Source: RGDT01 sp964630925
Lineage (GTDB): Bacteria; Planctomycetota; Planctomycetia; Gemmatales; Gemmataceae
Assembly: GCA_964630925.1 (NCBI GenBank)
Contig: CAZVZK010000240.1
Span: forward strand, 1-11,024
Reading direction: 5' to 3'
DNA: 11,024 nucleotides
The notes under the pieces: generated by a model
The model's database searches: none
Seen by the model: only the letters and a program-made list of their open reading frames with translations
Told to the model about the DNA's origin: nothing
Translations under genes and position numbers: made by a program
Shown here: one piece after another, positions 5,377 to 11,024 of the stretch
Numbering within the stretch: the first letter of the stretch is position 1
Layout: every line of letters begins with the position of its first letter

Positions 5377-6855
5377 ATGAGCATCATCGACAAACCCGCC
5401 TTCGCGCCGGCAGGTCCGCCGCCCGAGGGCTGGGGCACGTTACGCCTGCTCAACCGCTACCACTGGTTCGTGTTCGTCGTGGCCGCCCTCGGCTGGCTGG
5501 CCGACTGCATGGACCAGCAGCTCTTCAACCTGGGGCGCGTGGCGGCGTGCCGCGAGCTGCTCGTCCGCAACGACCCGGAGCTGGCCAAGGCCCTCGCCGA
5601 CAAGACCGCCACCAGGGAGCAGATCGAGGCCCTCGACAGCCGCGTCAAGAGCTGGGCGTCGTGGTCCACCTCCATCTTCCTCGTGGGCTGGGCCACCGGC
5701 GGGATCTTCTTCGGCATCCTCGGCGACCGCTGGGGCCGCGTCCGCACCATGCTCCTGACCATCCTCCTCTACTCCGGCTTCACCGGCCTCAGCGCCCTGT
5801 CCGTCGGCGTCTACGACTTCGCCTTCTACCGCTTCCTCACCGGCCTGGGCGTCGGCGGCGAGTTCGCCGTCGGGGTCGCCCTCCTGGCCGAGACCATGCC
5901 CGCCCCCGCCCGCCCCTTCATGCTCGGCCTCTTGCAGTCGTTCTCGGCCCTGGGCAACGTCACCGCCGCCCTCCTCTTCATGCTCGGCGGCTACCTGCAA
6001 GGGATCGGCACGTTCGAGGGGCTGACGTTCTTCGGCTTCCCGGTCACGCCCTGGCGGGTCCTGTTCCTCGTCGGCACGCTGCCGGCGATCATCGCACTCA
6101 TCGTGCGGGGCCGCCTGGAGGAGCCCGAGGCGTGGCGCAAGCAGGTCGAGGACGGCAGCATCAGGAGGGCCGGCAGTTACGCCGAGATGCTCGGCGAGCA
6201 GCCCTGGATGCGCCACGCCCTGGCCGGCCTGGCGCTGGCGTTCTCCGGCGTCGTCGGCCTGTGGGCCATCTCGTTCTTCGCCGTCGACCTGCAGCAATAC
6301 GTCTTCGACAAGTCCCTGCGGGCGCAGGGCCTGACGGGCAAGGACCTCGACGGGGCCAAGGCGTACTACGCGGGGGTCACGTCGCTCATGCTGCAGCTCG
6401 GGGCGGGGGCGGGCATGTTCGCCTTCAGCACGGTCACCGGGTACACGGGCCGCAAGCCGGCCTTCGCCGTCACGCTGCTCGCCGCCGCCGCCAGCACCGC
6501 CCTCGTGTTCCTGTTCCTCAACACCGTGACCGACATCCTGTGGATGGTGCCGCTGATGGGCTTCTGCCAGCTCGCCCTCTTCGGCGGCTACGCGATCTAC
6601 TTCCCCGAGCTGTTCCCCACCCGCCTCCGCAGCACCGGCACGAGCTTCTGCTACAACGTCGGCCGGTTCGTCGCCGCCGCCGGCCCGCCGATGCTCGCCT
6701 ACCTGGCCACGGTGACGTTCATCGGCTACAAGACCGAGGCCCAGCCGGAATTGCACTACCGCTACGCCGGGCTGGCGATGTGCGGGGTGTACGCCGTCGG
6801 CCTGATCGCCCTGCTCTTCCTGCCCGAGACCAAGGGCAAGCCGCTGCCCGAGTGA
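5377..6855 (+). CDS. MFS transporter, metabolite/sugar porter type
   Basis: The 492-residue product is a 12-TM major facilitator superfamily permease of the inner membrane, driven by an ion gradient; the substrate cannot be read from sequence. Signature motifs are GDRWGR (116-121, the loop 2-3 motif), RFLTGLGVGGEF (152-163), the central cytoplasmic loop with RGRLEEPEAW (244-253), YFPELFPTRLRSTGTS (408-423) and the C-terminal PETKGKPLPE (483-492), as in the sugar porter and aromatic acid/metabolite porter families. TM1 (about 28-52, with the Asp43/Asp46 pair) is followed by an unusually long, charged loop of about 40 residues (57-95) before TM2, which should be periplasmic. The start ATG has no clear RBS and a hairpin 20 nt upstream. 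The small gene that follows after 14 bp is probably cotranscribed. Confidence 0.93.
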   Translation: MSIIDKPAFAPAGPPPEGWGTLRLLNRYHWFVFVVAALGWLADCMDQQLFNLGRVAACRELLVRNDPELAKALADKTATREQIEALDSRVKSWASWSTSIFLVGWATGGIFFGILGDRWGRVRTMLLTILLYSGFTGLSALSVGVYDFAFYRFLTGLGVGGEFAVGVALLAETMPAPARPFMLGLLQSFSALGNVTAALLFMLGGYLQGIGTFEGLTFFGFPVTPWRVLFLVGTLPAIIALIVRGRLEEPEAWRKQVEDGSIRRAGSYAEMLGEQPWMRHALAGLALAFSGVVGLWAISFFAVDLQQYVFDKSLRAQGLTGKDLDGAKAYYAGVTSLMLQLGAGAGMFAFSTVTGYTGRKPAFAVTLLAAAASTALVFLFLNTVTDILWMVPLMGFCQLALFGGYAIYFPELFPTRLRSTGTSFCYNVGRFVAAAGPPMLAYLATVTFIGYKTEAQPELHYRYAGLAMCGVYAVGLIALLFLPETKGKPLPE

Positions 6856-6869
6856 CACGAGGGATCACG

Positions 6870-7127
6870 ATGACCACCCCCGCCCCCGAATGGCTAACGA
6901 AGCGTGGCGGCGAGCTGCGCCCCGGCAAGGACGGCCACTCCGCCAGCGTGTACTTCGCCGGCCAGCTCCAGTACGTCCTCGTCCCGGTGCCGGCACGTGG
7001 GAAGTTCGCCTGCCGCATCACCGAAACGGTCAACGGGAAGCGCCTCGACGCCGCCGCCGTGTGGGACACGCCGACGGCGGCCTTCCAGGGCGGGCTGGAG
7101 GAGCTGCGGGCGAAGCTCGGCTGGTGA
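6870..7127 (+). CDS. Small conserved-looking protein of unknown function, downstream of MFS
   Basis: The 85-residue product starts at ATG 6870, with GAGGG (6859-6863) 6 nt upstream, and ends in LRAKLGW. It is soluble, without a signal peptide or TM segment. Its likely fold is a small beta sheet (SASVYFAGQLQYVLVPVP, about 25-42; KFACRITETVNGKRLD, 45-60) followed by a helix (TPTAAFQGGLEELRAKLGW, 67-85). It begins 14 bp after the MFS stop and is probably translated from the same mRNA. I do not recognise a family and assign no function. The frame is open far upstream through the MFS gene, but only this part has its own RBS and plausible protein composition. It converges with the barrel gene, 7 bp apart, with no obvious terminator between them. 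Confidence 0.75.
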   Translation: MTTPAPEWLTKRGGELRPGKDGHSASVYFAGQLQYVLVPVPARGKFACRITETVNGKRLDAAAVWDTPTAAFQGGLEELRAKLGW

Positions 7128-7134
7128 GGCCGGC

Positions 7135-8877
7135 TCAGTAGGTGCTGACCCGCGACACCGCCGTGCGGGAACGCGCCGTCGCGCCGAAGAAGTACGACCC
7201 GCGGATGCCCAACTGATAGTCGAACGTCTGATCCCTGCCGCCCTTGAGCGGGACGACGGCGGCGACGTGCAGGAGGAAGTTGTCGCCCAGCTGGGTGGCC
7301 ACCCCCGCCGTCAGATTCAGCTCGTTGAGGCTGCCGGGCGACCCGACCTGGAACAGGCCCGCGGAGACCACGTCGGCCTGCCCAACCGTGGCGTTGTAGT
7401 GAAGCTCGAGGAACGGCGCGAGGCCCTGGAGCCGCGCCGAGCGGTCCGCGGCGCGGTACAGCCAGTAGCCGATCTGGCCGTCGAACTGGGCGAGGGGCTG
7501 GTCGTCGATCCTCCCGACCTTCCGCAGGCCGGTGAAGTCGGTGTTGACCTCGACGGTGTTGCCGCGTCCGGGGGCGGTGACGGCGGCCCAGAGCTGGGCG
7601 AAAAGGCGGCTGTCGGGCATGTAGAGCGCAGCGACGTAGGGGGTCCACACGGCCGCCTGGTTGCGGACGCGGGCGAGGTCGGTGCCGTCGGCCAGGCGGG
7701 CGCGTGTGTCGGCGGCGGTGGGCAGCGCGACGCCGAAGCCGGCGGCGACGGCCAGCGTCTGGTCCTGATAGAGGAGGCCCTTCAGGGTGATGTTGACGTT
7801 GCCCAGCCCCATGGCGCGCCCGGTCAGGCCGTCAGAGGTGAAGGTGGAGTCGAGGGTGGCCGCGAAGGGGAAACGCACCTCGGCCGAGGCGAGCTGGTTG
7901 AAGAACGTCTTCTCGAAGCCGGGGGAGATGCGGTGAACGTCAACGCCGGTGCCGATGGCGGCGTTGTTGAAGTAGTCGTAGTTGAAGATCACGCGGTCGC
8001 GCGGCAGGGGGCTGTTGTCGTCGGCGATCTTGGTCCGCCCGACCACGCCGCCTGAGGACGGGGACGGGAGGATGATCTCGACCTGGCGGAACAGGGCATA
8101 TCGCATGTAGGCGTCAGAGGAGTAGATGGTCGACTCGACGACGACTTCGCTGGCCACGTTCTGGGCCGTCCCGTCCAGGAAACGGACGGCGGTGCCGGGG
8201 TTGGCCTGGCGGACGGCGGCCGTGACCTGAGGACTCTCGGCGAGGGGGAAGTTCGGGAAAGGCCCCGAGAACGGGAGGGTGACCACCCCGCCCGCCGGCG
8301 TGAACGACGGCGCGGGGACGAGCGTGATCGTCCCGAAGCGGGAGGAGATGGCCGGCACGCCCGTCGTGCTGCTCACAACGGGGTCGAGCCGGGTGACCGT
8401 ATAGCCCGCACCGTCGAACTCGCCCTGGAGGACGTACCTCCCCGTGGCGGCGGGCTCCGGGCGGACGAAGCCCTCGACGTTCCCGGCGAAGACCGTGAGG
8501 GGGATCCGGAGGGTGCGGCCGGCGAAGGCATCGCCGAACATGTTGGGGGAGCCGCTGGCCAGGTCCGAGCTGCCGCCCTCGCCGCCGCCCCCGGCCACGG
8601 CCCCCGCGGCCGCCGCACCGGCGGCGGCGCCTTCGGGCGTCGGCGTGGTTCCGGGCGAAGGGGTTGGCTGAGTGCCGGGCGCCGGCGGCAGAGTGTTGGG
8701 CGGGAGGACGACAGGCGAGCCGGGGGCGTGAGACCCAGGGGCCACCGGCGCCGTCCGTGCCGCGGGCGGGCAGGGGCACGGCCTGGATGGCCACGAGAAG
8801 GACTGGTGCTGGGCCCCGGAGCGGCCATGGAAGGCGGCGACACACAGGCACACGATCAGGCAGCGAATAACGGTCAT
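7135..8877 (-). CDS. Secreted outer-membrane beta-barrel-type protein with Pro-rich linker
   Basis: The 580-residue product has a signal peptide (MTVIRCLIVCLCVAAFHGRSGA, cleavage near 22), then a low-complexity segment of about 80 residues rich in Pro, Thr, Ala and Gly (30-105), then the motif SDLASGSPNMFGDAF (104-118). The rest is rich in alternating hydrophobic/polar strands; the second half (about 295-580) has the FNYDYFNN and GFEKTFFN segments and a run of aromatic-girdled strands ending in LGIRGSYFFG, as expected for an outer-membrane barrel. The very last residues are not the classic terminal Phe strand, so barrel insertion is not proven. It resembles a planctomycete-type family that I can describe but not name. 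Start ATG 8877 gives a good signal peptide; a run of G precedes it rather than a true RBS. Single-gene unit. Confidence 0.82.
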   Translation of the reverse strand: MTVIRCLIVCLCVAAFHGRSGAQHQSFSWPSRPCPCPPAARTAPVAPGSHAPGSPVVLPPNTLPPAPGTQPTPSPGTTPTPEGAAAGAAAAGAVAGGGGEGGSSDLASGSPNMFGDAFAGRTLRIPLTVFAGNVEGFVRPEPAATGRYVLQGEFDGAGYTVTRLDPVVSSTTGVPAISSRFGTITLVPAPSFTPAGGVVTLPFSGPFPNFPLAESPQVTAAVRQANPGTAVRFLDGTAQNVASEVVVESTIYSSDAYMRYALFRQVEIILPSPSSGGVVGRTKIADDNSPLPRDRVIFNYDYFNNAAIGTGVDVHRISPGFEKTFFNQLASAEVRFPFAATLDSTFTSDGLTGRAMGLGNVNITLKGLLYQDQTLAVAAGFGVALPTAADTRARLADGTDLARVRNQAAVWTPYVAALYMPDSRLFAQLWAAVTAPGRGNTVEVNTDFTGLRKVGRIDDQPLAQFDGQIGYWLYRAADRSARLQGLAPFLELHYNATVGQADVVSAGLFQVGSPGSLNELNLTAGVATQLGDNFLLHVAAVVPLKGGRDQTFDYQLGIRGSYFFGATARSRTAVSRVSTY

Positions 8878-8918
8878 ATCCCCCCCCGTCCGCCCGAAGG
8901 CCTGGCGGTGGGGTTGGT

Positions 8919-8947
8919 ATCGTCCATCCGATCCGGAAGCCTATCAA
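8919..8947 (-). promoter_or_regulatory. Possible promoter of the barrel gene
   Basis: On the minus strand TTGATA (8942-8947) and GACGAT (8919-8924) are spaced by 17 nt, placing a start about 35 nt before ATG 8877. The -35 is five of six to consensus, but the -10 is only three of six, so this is a weak call. The rest of the 8878-9035 gap shows nothing recognisable. Confidence 0.25.
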
Positions 8948-9035
8948 CCACTCGCCGGGTGTTGTACGTCTCGCCGCCGACGCGCGCGGAGCATCCGCCC
9001 GTCCTTGCCCTGATTACCCATCCCGCCAGGGGAAA

Positions 9036-9782
9036 TCACCTCTTGAACGGCGTCGCGAACACCTGCGTCCAGTAGCGCTTGCCGTCCTTCGTCGCCGCGA
9101 CGCCCACCCCGACCTCCTCGAAGTCGCCGTTGAGCATGTTCTCGCGGTGGCCGTCGGAGCGCATCCAGCTCCCGATGGCCTCCTCGGGCGTGCGCTGGCC
9201 GGCGGCGATGTTCTCGCCGCCCGTCCGCAGGGTGTACCCCTCGTCCCTGATGCGCACGTCGAACGTCTTGCCGTCCAGGGTGTGATTCAGCTCGTCCCTG
9301 GCCGCCATGTTGCGCGAGTGCCCGCGTGCCGCCGCCATGAGCTTCGCGTTAGGCCTCAGGGGCTTGACGCCGGCCTTGGCCCGCTCGGCGTTCATGCGCT
9401 CGATCAGATCCTTCTCGTCGTCGTTGAGCGCGACCTCCTTGGGGAGCGGTAGCACCTTGGCGGGCTTCGGCTTCGCGACGCCCAGCTGATCGCTGACTTC
9501 TTCCAGCAGGGCGTGCATGCGCCCGGCCTGCTCGCGGACGGTGGGCAGGCGTGTGGCGAGGAGGAGGCCGACCTCGACGCGGCGTTGCAGGGAGCGGTTG
9601 CCCTTGATGAGCGGGCGGGCGACGGTGAGCCCCCCCTCGCACAGGCCCGCGAGGCGGGGGTGGTCGCCGGCGGCCTTCAGCTCGGCGGCGCGGGCCCGCA
9701 CCTGGGCCAGATTCTCACGCAATTCGGGGTCGATGGGGGTGGGGTCTGCCAGGAGGCAGGTGAGGACCAGGAGGGGCTGCAT
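9036..9782 (-). CDS. CAP/SCP-domain protein
   Basis: The 248-residue product has a short hydrophobic N-terminus (MQPLLVLTCLLA), a helical region of about 100 residues rich in Arg/Glu/Leu (17-100), a Lys/Pro linker (104-115), and a C-terminal CAP domain (124-246; cysteine-rich secretory/antigen 5/PR-1 superfamily). CAP signatures are AARGHSRNMA (151-160), NHTLDGKTFDVRIRDEGY (166-183), GENIA (189-193), SWMRSDGHRENML (205-217) and YWTQVFATPF (237-246). His155, Glu190 and His212 would line the usual CAP cavity. Bacterial CAP proteins are mostly extracytoplasmic, with unknown biochemical activity. Export is likely but the signal peptide is unusually short, and Cys9 does not sit in a good lipobox. 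Start ATG 9782 has AAGGAAG about 8 nt upstream. The gene is divergent from the M48 protease across 134 bp. Confidence 0.9.
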   Translation of the reverse strand: MQPLLVLTCLLADPTPIDPELRENLAQVRARAAELKAAGDHPRLAGLCEGGLTVARPLIKGNRSLQRRVEVGLLLATRLPTVREQAGRMHALLEEVSDQLGVAKPKPAKVLPLPKEVALNDDEKDLIERMNAERAKAGVKPLRPNAKLMAAARGHSRNMAARDELNHTLDGKTFDVRIRDEGYTLRTGGENIAAGQRTPEEAIGSWMRSDGHRENMLNGDFEEVGVGVAATKDGKRYWTQVFATPFKR

Positions 9783-9916
9783 GATTCGGGCTTCCTTCGT
9801 TGGGGTCGGAACGGCGGTTGCTGGGTGCCACGTCGGGGCGTGGCGGCCGCGTCCGTCACTGATATCATGGTTGATAACGGGCCGTCAGGCCACTTCGGAC
9901 AAGGGCGGGGTGTGCG

Positions 9917-10804
9917 ATGAGTAGCGACGGGTCTGGGGGCGCGAGCCTCCAACAGCGTGCGACGGGGATCGTGGTCGGCCTGGTGCTCGGGGCCATCGCC
10001 CTGGGGGTGTTCGCCGCGCGGGGGTGCCAGGAGGGGCCGTTCGGGCGTAGCCAGGTGGTGATGCTCTCGCCCGAGCAGGAGGTCGCCCTGGGGCTGGACG
10101 CCTACCGCGAGGTGCTGTCCAAGGCCCGCGTCGTCAAAAGCGGGGCGCAGGCCGAGGCCGTCAAGGACATCACCCGCCGGCTCGTCGATGCGGTGAGGGA
10201 CCCGCGATTCCTGAAGATCACGCGGCTGGAGAAGTACCGCGAGCGCTTCGCCAACTTCAAGTGGCAGGTCGAGCTGGTGGAGAGCAAGGAGGTGAACGCC
10301 TTCTGCCTGCCGGGCGGCAAGATGGTGGTGTACACGGGCATCATGCCGGTGTGCCAGACGGACGCTGGGCTAGCGACGGTGATGGGGCACGAATTATCGC
10401 ACGCGCTGGGCCGCCACGGGGCGGAGCGGATGGCGCAGCAGCAGATGGTGCAGATCGGCATCGCCGCCGCGGGCGCGGGCGTGGGTGCCGAGGACCGGCA
10501 GCGTGTGATGCAGGTGCTGAACGCGGGGGCGCAGTTCGGCATCCTGAGCTACGGGCGCAAGCACGAGTCGGAGGCCGACCACATGGGCCTGTACCTGATG
10601 GCCTGCGCCGGCTACGACCCGGAGGAGTCGGTGCGCTTCTGGGAGCGCATGAAGAAGGCGTCGGGAGGCGGCAAGACGCCGGAGTTCCTCTCCACGCACC
10701 CCAGCCACGAGACGCGCATCCGCGACCTGGTGAAGTGGATGCCCGAGGCGCTGCAGCTGTACCAGTCTTCGAAAGACAAGACGCCCACGCGGCGGTTGCC
10801 GTAA
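9917..10804 (+). CDS. M48-family zinc metallopeptidase, membrane-anchored
   Basis: The 295-residue product is an M48 peptidase of the BepA/LoiP (Ste24-like periplasmic) type, likely to trim or degrade envelope proteins. The zinc site is GHELSHALGRH (157-167) with His158, Glu159 and His162, and the third ligand is Glu217 in HESEADHMG (216-224). FCLPGGKMVVYTGIM (129-143), the substrate-strand region, and STHPSHETRI (259-268) near the C-terminus are typical. A hydrophobic helix at about 16-34 anchors it or serves as an uncleaved signal; Cys37 follows AARG, a poor lipobox, so lipidation is doubtful. No TPR domain follows, so it is closer to LoiP than to full-length BepA. The start ATG 9917 has no strong RBS. 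The only AT-rich patch in the upstream divergent region (9860-9878, with palindrome TGATATCA at 9860-9867) may hold its promoter. A dispersed repeat begins 6 bp after its stop. Confidence 0.93.
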   Translation: MSSDGSGGASLQQRATGIVVGLVLGAIALGVFAARGCQEGPFGRSQVVMLSPEQEVALGLDAYREVLSKARVVKSGAQAEAVKDITRRLVDAVRDPRFLKITRLEKYRERFANFKWQVELVESKEVNAFCLPGGKMVVYTGIMPVCQTDAGLATVMGHELSHALGRHGAERMAQQQMVQIGIAAAGAGVGAEDRQRVMQVLNAGAQFGILSYGRKHESEADHMGLYLMACAGYDPEESVRFWERMKKASGGGKTPEFLSTHPSHETRIRDLVKWMPEALQLYQSSKDKTPTRRLP

Positions 10805-10810
10805 CCCGCC

Positions 10811-10899
10811 CGTTCCCGTTCAGCCGGGTGTGGGAATGAGACGGAAGTAGACGGTGGCGTGGTGGGGTGGCGGCGAATTGCATTGCATTGCACCCCCCC
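10811..10899 (+). repeat. Right copy of the 88/89-bp dispersed inverted repeat
   Basis: This is the reverse-oriented partner of 60-147, running from CGTTCCCGTTCAGCCGGG to seven C after TGCATTGCA. It starts 6 bp after the M48 stop codon and contains TTCCC (10813-10817) pairing with GGGAA (10832-10836), or alternatively CCCG with CGGG inside, so it could also act as the end structure of that transcript, although no T-run is present. No transposase is linked to it in the window. Confidence 0.85.
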
Positions 10900-10948
10900 T
10901 CACACCTCACACCCCCCTGCAATGCAAATTCCTGGCTGTATTTGCATT
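10876..10948. repeat. AT-rich nested palindromes with TGCAA/TTGCA units
   Basis: AATTGCATTGCATTGCA (10876-10892, partly inside the repeat copy) can pair with TGCAATGCAAATT (10918-10930). The latter also overlaps a perfect 9-bp palindrome, AATGCAAAT (10921-10929) and ATTTGCATT (10940-10948), with a 10-nt spacer. Between them lie two CACCCCCC runs separated by CACAC-type sequence. The local composition is much richer in A+T than the rest of the window. This may be an operator, an element end, or part of a longer version of the dispersed repeat. Confidence 0.5.
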
Positions 10949-10992
10949 TCACGGCAAGTGGTCAGACCTCCGTACCCGGCCCGCCGATCACG

Positions 10993-11007
10993 TCACTTGA
11001 CAGGTGA
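10993..11007 (+). promoter_or_regulatory. Candidate operator over a TTGACA box
   Basis: TCACTTG and CAGGTGA form a near-perfect palindrome (6 of 7 pairs) around a central A. It overlaps TTGACA (10997-11002), a perfect -35 hexamer. The matching -10 would fall at the very end of the window and is not convincing in what can be seen, so this is a weak call for a promoter of a gene to the right. Confidence 0.2.
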
Positions 11008-11024
11008 ATTACCCTGGTGCGTGT

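Noticed and set aside
5440..6858. Minus-strand frame of about 470 codons opposite the MFS gene
   Set aside because: Low-complexity Gly/Glu/Ala/Asp-rich shadow; the plus strand encodes an unmistakable MFS permease.
5241..6869. Plus-strand frame running through the MFS gene into the 85-aa gene, as one 628-codon protein
   Set aside because: The part overlapping MFS is Arg/Pro/His-rich shadow sequence; only the last 85 codons have an RBS and protein-like composition.
60..10899. Composite transposon or integrative element with defence cargo
   Set aside because: No transposase, integrase or tRNA attachment site was found, and none of the cargo genes is a recognised defence gene; Uma2 is a common planctomycete family and MoxR alone is not diagnostic.

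Overview
The window is GC-rich (roughly two-thirds G+C by eye) and looks like chromosomal DNA of a planctomycete, most likely of the Gemmata group. The signs are a Uma2/DUF820 nuclease with an Ala-rich coiled-coil tail, a secreted beta-barrel protein with a long Pro/Ala/Gly linker, an ECF sigma factor followed by a small one-TM protein with a FFRAEMPHPWP motif, and the poor or missing Shine-Dalgarno sites of several genes. This assignment is an inference from gene style; there is no rRNA or other marker gene in the window.

Layout, left to right: an inverted-repeat copy (60-147); a membrane protein with two tandem [2-TM + YcxB-like] units (+); a small secreted protein, perhaps PrcB-like (-); a gene-free stretch of about 400 bp with two strong palindromes; an orphan MoxR/CbbQ-type AAA+ ATPase (+); a two-gene minus-strand unit of ECF sigma factor then a small single-TM protein; a Uma2-family nuclease (-); an MFS transporter followed 14 bp later by an 85-residue protein of unknown function (+); a secreted beta-barrel-type protein (-); a CAP/SCP-domain protein (-), divergent from an M48 zinc metallopeptidase (+); and a second copy of the repeat (10811-10899) in opposite orientation, followed by AT-rich palindromes at the right edge.

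The genes do not form one pathway. Most are single-gene units with alternating strands. The two likely operons are sigma factor + small membrane protein and MFS + 85-aa protein. Many products act at the envelope or outside the cytoplasm (YcxB-like membrane protein, PrcB-like protein, barrel, CAP protein, M48 protease), but I see no shared operon that would make them a system.

The most unusual content is non-coding. Two about 93% identical 88/89-bp repeats in inverted orientation bracket 10.8 kb. A 103-nt palindromic leader with two mutually exclusive inner pairings ends exactly at the start codon of the MoxR gene. A perfect 11-bp hairpin buries the start codon and probable RBS of the YcxB-like gene. 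AT-rich nested TGCAA/ATTTGCATT palindromes lie at the right edge. I found no CRISPR array, tRNA, rRNA, transposase or recognisable defence system.
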